A model generated the notes under the pieces. That model was given only the letters and a program-made list of their open reading frames with translations, was not told the origin of the DNA and searched no databases. Shown in pieces: positions 43,543-52,526 of a stretch of 64,000 nt of DNA. A program made the translations under genes and the position numbers. Numbering within the stretch: the stretch's first letter is position 1; the number at the start of each line of letters is the position of its first letter. Location: contig NZ_LIPF01000013.1 of NCBI RefSeq assembly GCF_001905385.1, forward strand, positions 62,001-126,000, written 5' to 3'. Source of the stretch: Streptomyces sp. CB02414. GTDB taxonomy: Bacteria; Actinomycetota; Actinomycetes; Streptomycetales; Streptomycetaceae.

Positions 43543-44873
43543 CCCGCGCGCCCCCTCCCACCGACCCGGCCCGACAGCAGCGGCGCCAACGCCAGGTCCA
43601 ACGACTCACCCACGACGTGCCGCACCACCGGCACCCCGCTGTCCCGCAGGGCGAAGCGCATCGCGTCCCGCTCCGCGTGCCACAGCCGCAGTCCCAGCTC
43701 GCCCGCCGTGTCCCCGGGTTCGACCTGCGGGTCGCCGCTCGGGATCTCCACGACGACCGGGCGGCGCCCGCGCTCCTGGAGATCGCGCAGCACCTTCAGC
43801 ATCCGTGCGTCGCTCAGCGGCGTGAACACGTACACGAGCGCTCCCTCCGGCAGCGCGGGCGGCGGCAGTCGCTCCAGGCCGGGCGCGTCGAAGCGGCGGT
43901 CCTTGCGGACGTCGAGGACGCTCTCCACGATGCGGTAGAACGCCGCGTCCCCGGTGCCCGGCGCCAGCCACCGCGTGGTGCCGCCGGTCGAGACGACCCC
44001 CACCCGGTCGTGGGTGCGCAGGTAGGCCCGGGTGAGTCCGGTGGCGGCGCGCACCGTCTCGTCCAGGGACGACAGCCCGGTCACCGGGTCGACGACGTCC
44101 CCGAACGCGTCGATCAGCATCACCGTGTCGGCGGCCCGCTCGGCCGCGAAGCGGTGCAGTTGGACGGACCCGCGCCGGGTCGTCGACGGCCAGTGGATGC
44201 GCCGCTGCCGTTCCCCGGGCACCCAGGGGGCCACTCCGATGACCTCGATCCCCTCCCCGGCCTGCGGCGAGGCGTGCTCGCCGAGCCGCTGCGGCAGCCG
44301 TACCGGGATCGGGGTGAACCGCGCCTGCGCGGCGTGCGGGAAGACGGCCACCTCCTGCTCCGCCACCCGCACGGTGCGGCGCACGGTGCCCCCGGCGTCG
44401 TACACGTCGAGGTCGACCGGGCCGACCGACCAGCGGCCCCAGTGCAGCGCGGTGTGGCGCAGCGTGACGGTCGACGGGCCGACGACCACCTCGTCGAGCC
44501 GCAGGCCGGGGCCGAGCGTGACGCCGGGGTCGAGGCGTACGGCGTCCCCGTCGTGGGCGACCGAGACGCGCAGGGTGACGGTGTCGCCCTCGAAGCAGCG
44601 GCTCGGCTCGACGGTCGCCGTCGTCTCGACGCGCCGGGGGTGGGCGCGGGGCAGCGAAAGCGCGAGCAGCACCAGCGGTGCCGCCGCGAGCGCCAGCAGC
44701 CACGCCCGGCCGGTGAGCAGGGCGGCGGACAGCGCGACGACGGCGACGGTCAGCAGGCGCAGCGTCCGCTCGCTCGGGCGCGGCCCGCCGGGCGGCGGGG
44801 GCGGCGGCTGGGCCGGGTCGGTGCGCCCCTCCAGGGCGCGGACCACACCCGCGTCCGGTGGCGGCGCGGTCAT
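43539..44873 (-). CDS. DUF58 domain protein
   Basis: 444 residues. Two N-terminal hydrophobic segments (LLTVAVVALSAALLTGRAWL and LALAAAPLVLLALSLP) are followed by a beta-rich region and the DUF58/vWA-like domain. The signature VAPWVPGERQRRIHWPSTTR is near residue 225, followed by ADTVMLIDAFGDVVDP with a degenerate MIDAS. DUF58 proteins are encoded with MoxR ATPases and are thought to act in cell-envelope or protein-complex maturation. ATGA overlaps with MoxR upstream and the membrane protein downstream. Confidence 0.9.
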   Translation of the reverse strand: MTAPPPDAGVVRALEGRTDPAQPPPPPPGGPRPSERTLRLLTVAVVALSAALLTGRAWLLALAAAPLVLLALSLPRAHPRRVETTATVEPSRCFEGDTVTLRVSVAHDGDAVRLDPGVTLGPGLRLDEVVVGPSTVTLRHTALHWGRWSVGPVDLDVYDAGGTVRRTVRVAEQEVAVFPHAAQARFTPIPVRLPQRLGEHASPQAGEGIEVIGVAPWVPGERQRRIHWPSTTRRGSVQLHRFAAERAADTVMLIDAFGDVVDPVTGLSSLDETVRAATGLTRAYLRTHDRVGVVSTGGTTRWLAPGTGDAAFYRIVESVLDVRKDRRFDAPGLERLPPPALPEGALVYVFTPLSDARMLKVLRDLQERGRRPVVVEIPSGDPQVEPGDTAGELGLRLWHAERDAMRFALRDSGVPVVRHVVGESLDLALAPLLSGRVGGRGRAG

Positions 44874-45880
44874 GACGGGGCGTTGGCGGCGGTGGCGGCC
44901 GTCCGCCGGGTCGTCGGCGTGCCGACACTGCCGACGATCTCGCGCAGCACGTCGTCCGTGGACACCTCGCGCACCCACAACTCGGGCCGCAGCGACACCC
45001 GGTGGGCCAGCGCCGGCACCGCGAGGGCCTTCACGTCCTCCGGGACGACGTAGTCGCGGCCGTCCAGCACGGCGCGGGCGCGCGCCAGCTGGACCAGGGC
45101 GAGCCCGCCGCGCGGTGAGGAGCCGATGCTGATCTGGGGGTGGTCGCGGGTCGCGCCGACGAGGGCGACGGCGTACTCCAGCAGGTCGTCGTCGATCTCC
45201 ACGCGCTCCACGACGGCGCGCCACGCCCTGACGTCGGCCGGCCCCGCGAGTCTTTCGAGGACGGCCTCGGGCGCGGCCCGGTCGATCCGGGCCCGCAGCA
45301 TCGCCAGTTCCTGCCCGGCGGTCAGGTAGCCCATCCGCACGCGCAGCTGGAACCGGTCGAGCTGCGCCTCCGGCAGGGAGTACGTGCCCTCGTACTCCAC
45401 CGGGTTGGCGGTCGCGATGACGACGAACGGGTCGGCGAGCGGGCGGGTCTCGCCGTCCACGGTCACCTGCGACTCGGCCATCGCCTCCAGCAGCGCGGCC
45501 TGGGTCTTGGGCGGCGTCCGGTTGATCTCGTCGGCGAGCAGGAGGTTCGTGAAGACGGGTCCGGGGTGGAAGACCATCTCGCCGGTGCGCTGGTCGTACA
45601 GCGGTGTTCCGGTGACGTCCGACGGCAGCAGGTCGGGCGTGAACTGGACGCGGCGGAAGTCCAGGCCGAGGGTGGTGGCGAAGGACCGCGCGAGGAGGGT
45701 CTTGCCGAGCCCCGGCAGGTCTTCGAGGAGGACGTGGCCGCCGGCCAGTACGCCCAGCATCACCTGTTCGAGGGCGTCCGGCTTGCCGACGACGGCGCGG
45801 CCTATCTCGCGCAGTACGGCGCCGGCCTGCTCGCCGACCTGTTCGGCGGTGCGAAGCGGGGGCGTGGGGTCAGTCGTCAC
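44870..45880 (-). CDS. MoxR family AAA+ ATPase
   Basis: 336 residues. Walker A LEDLPGLGKTLLARSFATTL near 53, Walker B LLLADEINRTPPKTQAALLE near 112, then VIATANPVEYEGTYSLPEAQ (sensor 1) and ISIGSSPRGGLALVQLARAR (sensor 2). MoxR ATPases act as chaperones with DUF58/vWA partners. The GTG at 45880 overlaps the previous gene by 11 bp. It lies in a five-gene operon with DUF4129, two membrane proteins and DUF58. Confidence 0.95.
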   Translation of the reverse strand: MTTDPTPPLRTAEQVGEQAGAVLREIGRAVVGKPDALEQVMLGVLAGGHVLLEDLPGLGKTLLARSFATTLGLDFRRVQFTPDLLPSDVTGTPLYDQRTGEMVFHPGPVFTNLLLADEINRTPPKTQAALLEAMAESQVTVDGETRPLADPFVVIATANPVEYEGTYSLPEAQLDRFQLRVRMGYLTAGQELAMLRARIDRAAPEAVLERLAGPADVRAWRAVVERVEIDDDLLEYAVALVGATRDHPQISIGSSPRGGLALVQLARARAVLDGRDYVVPEDVKALAVPALAHRVSLRPELWVREVSTDDVLREIVGSVGTPTTRRTAATAANAPS

Positions 45881-46460
45881 GTCGCTTGTTCCTTACCGGT
45901 GCGGGGTGCGGGGTGCGGGGTGCGCCGAGGGTTTCGAGGCGGTCGACGAGGCGGCGCAGTACGTCGACGGGGACCTGGCCGTCGGGTCCGGTCCGGGGTG
46001 GCTCGGGCCCGAGCCACGGCCACAGCTCGGGGCCGATCAACTCGGCCGCCCGCTCGGGCTGCTGGTCGAGCGAGACGTGGTGGTGCTCGGCGAGCGCGGC
46101 GGCGTACAGGTGGCGCAGCTCGGGCCGGAGCACCGCACGGTAGTAGAGGGCGCCGTCGGGCCCCGTCGCGGTCCCCACGTTCCGTCGCCACTCGCCCATG
46201 CCCGGCGCCCGCGTCCGCAGCAGCCGCACCTCGTCCCGGCGTCCGGAGTCGAAGGCGTCCGCCCCGGCGACGTACCGGGTGACGACCAGCGCCACGACGA
46301 CGAGCAGGGCGAGGAGGGCGCCGGCCGCCCCGGGGCCGTCGAGGAGCAGGACGAGCAGGACGCCGGAGCCGGCGACCGCGCCGCCGAGCACCCCGAGCCG
46401 GCCCAGCGTGAGCATGTCCCCTCCGGGGGTGTCGGGGGTGTCCTCCGCCGGCCGGTTCAC
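45870..46460 (-). CDS. Membrane protein of the MoxR operon
   Basis: 196 residues. Two adjacent hydrophobic helices near the N-terminus (LGRLGVLGGAVAGSGVLLVL and AAGALLALLVVVALVVTRYV) are followed by a soluble C-terminal domain (MGEWRRNVGTATGPDGALYY; LYAAALAEHHHVSLDQQPER). No family name is certain; similar proteins sit in Streptomyces MoxR/DUF58/DUF4129 clusters. It is coupled by GTGA to the DUF4129 gene. Confidence 0.82.
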   Translation of the reverse strand: MNRPAEDTPDTPGGDMLTLGRLGVLGGAVAGSGVLLVLLLDGPGAAGALLALLVVVALVVTRYVAGADAFDSGRRDEVRLLRTRAPGMGEWRRNVGTATGPDGALYYRAVLRPELRHLYAAALAEHHHVSLDQQPERAAELIGPELWPWLGPEPPRTGPDGQVPVDVLRRLVDRLETLGAPRTPHPAPVRNKRRDD

Positions 46461-47398
46461 CGCGCGTCCTCCCGTTCCGCCAGCAGCGAGTCGATCTCCT
46501 CCAGGGCGTCGGCCGCGGCCTCGCGGTGGGAGGCGTCCATCGGGTGGGAGGAGAAGCGGGCCTCGCGGAACAGCGCGGTCAGGCGCGGCGCGGCCGGGCC
46601 CGGCGCCAGCCCCGCCGTGACGGCGCGGTCGAGCAGGTCGGCGGGACTGTCGGAGGCGTGCCGGGGCACGCCGGAGGCGACGAGGGCGTCCTCCATCCCG
46701 GCGTAGCAGGCGATGACGGCGGCGCGGGCGTCACCGGTGTCGGCCAGGGCGCGGCGGCCCGACCGCACGGCGGACAGGAGCAGACGCGCGTCGTCGTCCT
46801 CGGCCACCGGGGCGGTGCGGCCGGGGCGTTGCGGCACCCTGAGCCCCAGCCGTCGCAGCCGCGGTACGACGGCCATCACGACGAGCACGACGACCACCGC
46901 GGCCAGCAGGCCGAGCACCAGGTAGAGGGCGAGTGACGCGTCGTGCCCCGGGTCTCCCCGTTCCTGTCCGGGCATCGGCTCGCCGGGGACCGGCTGGGTG
47001 GGGAGCGGCGTCGGGACGACCGGCGGCGGGGAGGGCTGGGCGCCGCCGGTGGAGAACCGGTGCAGGACCAGGGCCAGGACGCCGATGACGCCCGCCCCGG
47101 CGAGCAGCAGCGGCGCGGCGAGCTCCCGCAGCCGTTCCTCGCCCGGCGGCAGCGCGGCACGGTAGCTGTTGAACCGGGGACGCAGGCGCTGGACGGCCTT
47201 CATGACCGCGACCGCCCAGGCGACGGACGCCCCGATCGCGACGAAACCCCAGTGGCCCAGCGGGCCCTTGCCGTCGGAGTCCAGCAGCCCCTCCTCGGGC
47301 CGCAGCACCAGCGCGGCCACCGCCAGCGCCGCGACCACCCCGGCGGCTGCCACCGCCCCGGGCACCGCCCGCCTTCCGGGCCGCCCCCCGTGTTCCAT
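46457..47398 (-). CDS. DUF4129 domain membrane protein
   Basis: 313 residues, first gene of the MoxR operon. About four hydrophobic helices, a Pro-rich extracellular linker (PSPPPVVPTPLPTQPVPGEP), and a C-terminal cytoplasmic DUF4129 domain with VIACYAGMEDALVASGVPRH and DSPADLLDRAV. Members are found with MoxR and transglutaminase-like proteins; function is not established. A G-run (GGGGGGGACCG) precedes the ATG. Confidence 0.88.
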   Translation of the reverse strand: MEHGGRPGRRAVPGAVAAAGVVAALAVAALVLRPEEGLLDSDGKGPLGHWGFVAIGASVAWAVAVMKAVQRLRPRFNSYRAALPPGEERLRELAAPLLLAGAGVIGVLALVLHRFSTGGAQPSPPPVVPTPLPTQPVPGEPMPGQERGDPGHDASLALYLVLGLLAAVVVVLVVMAVVPRLRRLGLRVPQRPGRTAPVAEDDDARLLLSAVRSGRRALADTGDARAAVIACYAGMEDALVASGVPRHASDSPADLLDRAVTAGLAPGPAAPRLTALFREARFSSHPMDASHREAAADALEEIDSLLAEREDAR

Positions 47399-47513
47399 CG
47401 GTCCCCCCCTGTCGAACCCGTCCCCCCGAACGCCAGTTCACATCATCCTGGCACATGCCCCGCCGGCCACGGCAGGGCAAGCTCCCCACGACGACCGGGC
47501 CCCCGGCCGCCCC

Positions 47514-48422
47514 TCACGCCGGTGCCAGAGCCGCCGCGACCGACCTGATCGTCTCCGGCCCCACCCGGCAGCAGCCGCCGACCATCCCGGCCCCGGCCGC
47601 CCGCCACCGGCGCACCTGCCCGGCGTCGAACGAGGAACGCCCCGCCCAGGACCGCGCCTCAGCGTTCCAGGCCTCCCCGCTGTTGGGGTAAACGACAACC
47701 GTCTTCCCGGTGACGCGCGCGGCGGTCTCCACGGCACCGGGGACGTCCCCGGGGGCGCAGCAGTTCACGCCCACCGCGATCACCTCCTCCGCGTCCGCGG
47801 CCAGGGCGAAGGCCTCCTCCAGCGGCTGGCCCGCGCGGGTGCGGCCGCCCGTGACGGTGTACGACAGCCAGGCCGGCACGCCCAGCCCGCGCACCGCCCG
47901 CAGCAGCGCCGCCGCCTCGTCGGTGTCGGGAACGGTCTCCAGCGCGAGTACGTCAGGCCGGGCGGCGGCCAGTACCTCCAGGCGGGGACGGTGGAAGCGC
48001 TCCAGCTCCGCGACTGTCAGCCCGTACCGGCCCCGGTACTCGGAGCCGTCCGCGAGCATCGCGCCGTAGGGGCCGGCCGACGCGGCCACCCACAGGCGGC
48101 GGTCCGCCCGTGCGCGGCGCGCCGCCTCCCGCGCCGACTCCACGCTCAGGCCCATGAGTTCGGCGGCCCGCGCACGGCCGGTCCCGCGCCGGGCGAACCC
48201 CTCGAACGTGGCCTGGTAGCTCGCGGTGATCGCCACGTCCGCGCCCGCCTCGAAGTAGGCGAGGTGCGCCTCGGTGAGCGCCTCGGGGTCCTCGTCGAGC
48301 AGCCGTGCCGACCACAGGTCGTCGCTCAGGTCGTGGCCCGCCGACTCCAGCTGGTTGGACATGCCGCCGTCGAGCACGAGAGGGCGGCCGGAGGCGAGGG
48401 CGTCGGTGAAGTCGCTGGTCAT
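47514..48422 (-). CDS. mmuM: Homocysteine S-methyltransferase (MmuM type)
   Basis: 302 residues. The enzyme transfers a methyl group from S-methylmethionine or SAM to homocysteine to make methionine. The barrel start VLDGGMSNQLESAGHDLSDD carries the family DGG motif. The zinc Cys are in AVGVNCCAPGDV (first) and GAGMVGGCCRVGPETIR (last pair). A leftward TAATCT box (48434-48429) lies 6 nt before the ATG, so the mRNA is leaderless. A single gene, functionally linked to the sulfur genes at 13-23 kb though not co-transcribed. Confidence 0.93.
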   Translation of the reverse strand: MTSDFTDALASGRPLVLDGGMSNQLESAGHDLSDDLWSARLLDEDPEALTEAHLAYFEAGADVAITASYQATFEGFARRGTGRARAAELMGLSVESAREAARRARADRRLWVAASAGPYGAMLADGSEYRGRYGLTVAELERFHRPRLEVLAAARPDVLALETVPDTDEAAALLRAVRGLGVPAWLSYTVTGGRTRAGQPLEEAFALAADAEEVIAVGVNCCAPGDVPGAVETAARVTGKTVVVYPNSGEAWNAEARSWAGRSSFDAGQVRRWRAAGAGMVGGCCRVGPETIRSVAAALAPA

Positions 48423-48582
48423 GGCAGGAGATTAGTCAGTCGGCGGCACGGCCTCGGGGGCTTGTCCCCCGTGCGAGCTACGGCGAGGTGTCCACCGTGA
48501 GGTGACGATCCGGGGCCGCCGGATCCGTAGCGTCCAGTGCATGCCCGCGGCGCACCGGCCGCGGTCCGGAGAAGGGGTTCCC

Positions 48583-49422
48583 GTGAGGTTCGTCTGGCAG
48601 TTCCTGGCCGTGCTGGCGGCGTACGCCGTCGGCGGCATCGGCATCAACGCGGTGAAGGACAACGACTGGCTCACCCTGGTCGTCGGTCTCACGGCGGCCG
48701 CGCTGGTGGTCTACGTGTACGCCTGGGTGGTACGGCGGACCGAGCGCCGCCAGGCCCTGGACGTGGCCCTGGAGGACGCCCCGGCCAAGGCCGGCTGGGG
48801 GACGCTGATCGGCGCCGGGATGTTCACGGCCGTCATCGTGAACCTCTTCGCCTCCGGGCACTACGACGTGCACGGCCTGGGCTCGGTGCCGGGTGCGGTG
48901 GGCATGGTCGGATTCATGGCCGGCGCCGCGGCGACCGAGGAGGTCCTGTACCGCGGGGTGCTGTTCCGGATCATCGAGGAGCGCATCGGCACCTACCTCG
49001 CGCTGGGGCTGACCGGCGTGGTGTTCGGGCTCTCGCACCTGCTCAACGAGGACGCCACCCTGTGGGGCGCCGTCGCCATCGCCATCGAGGCCGGCTTCAT
49101 GCTCGCCGCCGTGTACGCCGCCACCCGCAACCTGTGGCTGGCCATCGGCGTGCACTTCGGCTGGAACTTCGCCGCCGGCGGCGTCTTCAGCACCGTCGTC
49201 TCCGGCAACGGCACCAGCGAGGGCCTGCTGGACGCCACGATGTCGGGTCCGAAGCTGCTCACCGGCGGCGACTTCGGACCGGAGGGCAGCGTGTACTCGG
49301 TGGGCTTCGGGGTGCTGCTGACGCTGGTGTTCCTGTGGCTGGCGCACCGGCGCGGGAACATCGTGCCCTTCGGTGCCCGGCGGGCCGCGGGCGCCAACTC
49401 CCCCGCTAAACTGCCCCGGTGA
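48583..49422 (+). CDS. CPBP family intramembrane glutamic endopeptidase
   Basis: 279 residues, about eight hydrophobic segments. The Abi/CPBP motifs are EEVLYRGVLFRII near residue 126, FGLSHLLNED near 148 and a third His motif VHFGWNF near 190; these Glu/His form the intramembrane active site. GGAGAAGGGG 5 nt before the GTG at 48583 overrides an upstream ATG at 48541. A TAGCGT box (48528-48533) is the likely -10. The substrate is unknown. Its stop overlaps the start of the sensor kinase gene (GTGA). Confidence 0.9.
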   Translation: MRFVWQFLAVLAAYAVGGIGINAVKDNDWLTLVVGLTAAALVVYVYAWVVRRTERRQALDVALEDAPAKAGWGTLIGAGMFTAVIVNLFASGHYDVHGLGSVPGAVGMVGFMAGAAATEEVLYRGVLFRIIEERIGTYLALGLTGVVFGLSHLLNEDATLWGAVAIAIEAGFMLAAVYAATRNLWLAIGVHFGWNFAAGGVFSTVVSGNGTSEGLLDATMSGPKLLTGGDFGPEGSVYSVGFGVLLTLVFLWLAHRRGNIVPFGARRAAGANSPAKLPR

Positions 49423-50585
49423 TCGTAGGTCGGCGTGTCCCGGAGCTGTGGGGCCGGCTCGACGTCACGGTCCGGGACCTCCCGCTCGGACTGCTGCTGC
49501 TCGTCGCGTCGGTCGTTCCGGGCCTCCACGGCAACGGCACGGAGGTCGGCGGCCTGCCGACCCGGCCCGCCGACGCGCTGGCCGGTGTGGCGGCCGTCCT
49601 CCAGTGCCTCCCGCTCGCCCTGCGCCGCAAGTGGCCGCTCGTCTGCCTCGCCCTGGTGTCGTGCGGCTTCGCCCTGGACCAGCTGCGCGGCTACCACCTC
49701 TTCGCGGGCACCGCGCTGCCCATCGCGCTGCTGAGCGCGGGGTCGCACCTGGAACGGTACCGGCGGGCCACCCCGGTGGCCGCGACCGTCGCGTACGCGG
49801 CCCTCGCGGTCGCCCTCCACCGGACCGGCCCCGGCGACCCCGTGGCCGAGTTCGTCACCTTCCACCTGGCCCTGGCCCTCGTCTGGGGCGTCGGCGCGTG
49901 GATGCGCTCCGCGCGGGCCGCGGAGGCCGAACGCCGCGGCCGCGTCGCCGAGGACGCCCGCAACGCCGAACGCACCCGCATCGCCCGCGAACTGCACGAC
50001 GTGGTCACCCACCACGTGACGGCGATGGTCGTGCAGTCCGAGGCGGCCCGGTACCTGACCGCCGCGCCCGACCGGCTCGACCAGGCACTGACCGCCGTCA
50101 GCGACACCGGCCGGCGGGCCATCACCGACCTGCGGCACCTGCTGGACCTGCTCAACCCCGATCACGGCACCGGTCACGGCGGCGAGGACCGGACGCCGCC
50201 CGTCGGCCGTGTACTCACCCTCGTCGAGCAGACCCGGCGGGCCGGGCAGCCGGTGGAGTTCACCGAGGACGGCACGCCGCCGGCCTCCACCGGCAGCGCC
50301 GACCTGGTGGCCTACCGGGTCGTCCAGGAAGCCCTGACCAACGCGCTCAAGTACGACCACGGCGGCCGGACCTCGGTCCTGGTGCGCCACGGCGAGAGGG
50401 AGATCACCGTGGAAGTCGGCACGGACGGTTCCGGTTCGCGGGCCGCCTCCCCCGGCGGCAGCGGTCGGGGACTGGAGGGCCTGCGCGAACGGGTCGACGT
50501 CCTGGGCGGCGACTTCAGCGCGGGCCGCCGGACGGGCGGCGGCTTCCTGGTGCGGGCGCGGATACCTGGGGGGAGCCCGGTATGA
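49419..50585 (+). CDS. Sensor histidine kinase (HisKA_3 type)
   Basis: 388 residues. The N-terminus has about five membrane helices (DLPLGLLLLVASVVPGLHG; LPIALLSAGSHL; FHLALALVWGVGAWMRS). The dimerisation/phosphorylation helix is RTRIARELHDVVTHHVTAMV with the phospho-His near 193. The HATPase has VVQEALTNALKYDHGG and GSGRGLEGLRERVDVLGG. The GTG is 6 nt after TAAACT (49407-49412), so it can be leaderless even though it overlaps the CPBP gene by 4 bp. The regulator follows by an ATGA overlap. Confidence 0.94.
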   Translation: MIVGRRVPELWGRLDVTVRDLPLGLLLLVASVVPGLHGNGTEVGGLPTRPADALAGVAAVLQCLPLALRRKWPLVCLALVSCGFALDQLRGYHLFAGTALPIALLSAGSHLERYRRATPVAATVAYAALAVALHRTGPGDPVAEFVTFHLALALVWGVGAWMRSARAAEAERRGRVAEDARNAERTRIARELHDVVTHHVTAMVVQSEAARYLTAAPDRLDQALTAVSDTGRRAITDLRHLLDLLNPDHGTGHGGEDRTPPVGRVLTLVEQTRRAGQPVEFTEDGTPPASTGSADLVAYRVVQEALTNALKYDHGGRTSVLVRHGEREITVEVGTDGSGSRAASPGGSGRGLEGLRERVDVLGGDFSAGRRTGGGFLVRARIPGGSPV

Positions 50586-51241
50586 GCGCGCCGGTCCGGG
50601 TGCTGGTCTGCGACGACCAGGTACTGATCCGCACGGGGCTGTCGACGATCATCGACGCGCAGCCCGACCTGGCGGTGGCGGGCGAGTGCGGGGACGGACG
50701 GACCGCCGTGGAACTGGCCGGACGGCTCCGCCCGGACGTCGTTGTGATGGACGTGCGCATGCCGGTCCTCGACGGCATCGAGGCCACCCGGCTGCTGGCC
50801 GGTGCCGGAGTCGAGCACCCCGTGAAGGTGCTCGTGGTGACGACCTTCAACCTGGACGAGTACGTCTACGAGGCACTGCGCGCCGGCGCCAGCGGGTTCC
50901 TGCTCAAGGACGCCCCGCCGGACCGGCTGCTGCACGGCATCCGCACCGTCGCCCTGGGCTCGGCGCTGCTGGACCCCGAGGTGACGCGCCGCCTCGTGGG
51001 CCGGTACGCCGCCCGCATCCGGCCCGCCGGGGGCGACGCCCGGGACGTCCCGCTGACGCCCCGTGAACTGGAGGTGCTGCGCCTCATCGCGGACGGCCTG
51101 TCCAACAGCGAGATCGCCGCGGCGCTCGTCATCAGCCACGAGACGGTGAAGACCTTCGTGTCCCGCATCCTGACCAAGCTCGACCTGCGCGACCGCGTCC
51201 AGGCCGTCGTCTACGCCTACCGGCACGGCCTGGTGACCTGA
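50582..51241 (+). CDS. LuxR-type response regulator (NarL family)
   Basis: 219 residues. Receiver: VLVCDDQVLIRTGL, phospho-acceptor Asp in VVVMDVRMPVLDGIEA near 56, VVTTFNLDEYVYEAL and LLKDAPPDRLL. C-terminal HTH: LTPRELEVLRLIADGLSNSE and HETVKTFVSRILTKLDLRDR. Cognate partner of the upstream kinase. The target genes are unknown; the adjacent CPBP protease is a candidate. Confidence 0.95.
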   Translation: MSAPVRVLVCDDQVLIRTGLSTIIDAQPDLAVAGECGDGRTAVELAGRLRPDVVVMDVRMPVLDGIEATRLLAGAGVEHPVKVLVVTTFNLDEYVYEALRAGASGFLLKDAPPDRLLHGIRTVALGSALLDPEVTRRLVGRYAARIRPAGGDARDVPLTPRELEVLRLIADGLSNSEIAAALVISHETVKTFVSRILTKLDLRDRVQAVVYAYRHGLVT

Positions 51242-51293
51242 GGCGCGGACACTTCGGCCCGCACCGAAGCAACGGGCCCATAGCGTGCGGGGC

Positions 51294-51776
51294 ATGAGCG
51301 ACACGAACACCGCCACCACTGCCACCACCGCCCCCGTCACGCCCGCCGGCACCGTCACCGGCATGGTCGAGCACGTCCTCGCCCTCGCCGCCACCTGGAC
51401 CCGCTGGGACGGGCGGCCCGCCCACGTCGACGGGCGTGTCTACACCCCGCACAAGGCGGTCCGCCGGGTCGCCGACCACATGGTCGACCACCTCGCCGAG
51501 ATGGAGGCGAGGCTGGCAGGGGAGGAGACGCAGCCCGACCACTGGCACGCCTCCATGGTCACCACGGAGGCGGACCTCGCCCCCTTCACGCAGGCAGACC
51601 TCGACGAGGCCCGCAGCCGCCTCACCCGGCTCGCCCGGATCTGGGCCAACCGCCTCGACGCGCTCACCGAGGAGCAGCTCGACCACTCGCCCGGCGACGG
51701 CTGGTCCTTCCGCCGACTGGCCGAGCACCTCGAGGAGTCCGTGTACTACGCCGACGCGGTGGGTGACCTGTCGTGA
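51294..51776 (+). CDS. DinB-like four-helix protein
   Basis: 160 residues with DinB/YfiT-type metal-site spacing: RVADHMVDHLAEMEARLAG in the first half and WSFRRLAEHLEESVYYADAV at the C-terminus, giving His ligands on helices. The family includes thiol-dependent transferases and uncharacterised stress proteins. TAGCGT (51281-51286) lies 7 nt before the ATG (leaderless). It is coupled by GTGA to the PEP-mutase-like gene, suggesting a joint metabolic role. Confidence 0.8.
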   Translation: MSDTNTATTATTAPVTPAGTVTGMVEHVLALAATWTRWDGRPAHVDGRVYTPHKAVRRVADHMVDHLAEMEARLAGEETQPDHWHASMVTTEADLAPFTQADLDEARSRLTRLARIWANRLDALTEEQLDHSPGDGWSFRRLAEHLEESVYYADAVGDLS

Positions 51777-52525
51777 CCGCGTTCGCCGAGCTGCACCGCG
51801 CCGGTGAGCCGCTGCTCCTGCCGTGCGCCTGGGACCACGCCTCGGCGTACGCCCTTGCCGGGCGCGGGTTCCGGGCCATCGGCACGACCAGCCTCGGCGT
51901 GGCGGCGGCGAGTGGGCTGCCGGACGGGGCGTCGGCGACCCGCGACGAGACGCTGCGGCTGGCCCTCACCCTGGGCTCGGGGCCGTTCCTGCTCTCCGTC
52001 GACGCGGAGGACGGCTTCAGCGACGATCCCGACGAGGTGGGGGAGTTCGCGCGGGAGCTGGCGGCGGTCGGTGTCGTCGGCGTCAACCTGGAGGACGCCC
52101 TCGGTCCCGCCGACCGGCACGCCGCGAAGATCGCCGCGGTCCGTGCGGCGGCCCCCGGCCTGTTCGTCAACGCCCGCACGGACACGTACTGGTCCGGCGA
52201 CGGCTCCTTCCCGGAGACGGTGCGGCGCCTGGACGCCTACCGCGAGGCCGGCGCCCACGGGGTCTTCGTCCCCGGCCTCACCGATCCCGGCGCGATCGGC
52301 GACCTCGTCGCCCACCTGGGCGAAGTCCCGCTGAACGTCCTCCACTCGCCCGCCGGGCCCGCCCTGCCGCACCTCGCCGACCTGGGCGTCAGCCGCGTCA
52401 GCCTCGGCTCGCTGCTGTACCGGCGGGCGCTGGGCGCCGCCCTGGAGGCGGCCGACGACGTACGCGCCGGGCGGGTGCCGGGCGGGGCGGCACCGACGTA
52501 CGAGGAGGTGCGGGCGCTGGGCTGA
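51773..52525 (+). CDS. Isocitrate lyase/PEP mutase family protein
   Basis: 250-residue TIM barrel. CAWDHASAYALAGRGFRAIG, SVDAEDGFSDDPDEVGEF (Mg-binding Asp/Glu), VGVNLEDALG and LFVNARTDTYW are typical of the superfamily. The isocitrate-lyase Cys loop is not present, so a PEP mutase-like or carboxyphosphonate-type activity on a small C-C or C-P substrate is possible; many members remain unassigned. It overlaps the DinB-like gene by GTGA and ends 1 bp from the convergent TetR gene. Confidence 0.87.
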   Translation: MTAFAELHRAGEPLLLPCAWDHASAYALAGRGFRAIGTTSLGVAAASGLPDGASATRDETLRLALTLGSGPFLLSVDAEDGFSDDPDEVGEFARELAAVGVVGVNLEDALGPADRHAAKIAAVRAAAPGLFVNARTDTYWSGDGSFPETVRRLDAYREAGAHGVFVPGLTDPGAIGDLVAHLGEVPLNVLHSPAGPALPHLADLGVSRVSLGSLLYRRALGAALEAADDVRAGRVPGGAAPTYEEVRALG

Positions 52526-52526
52526 C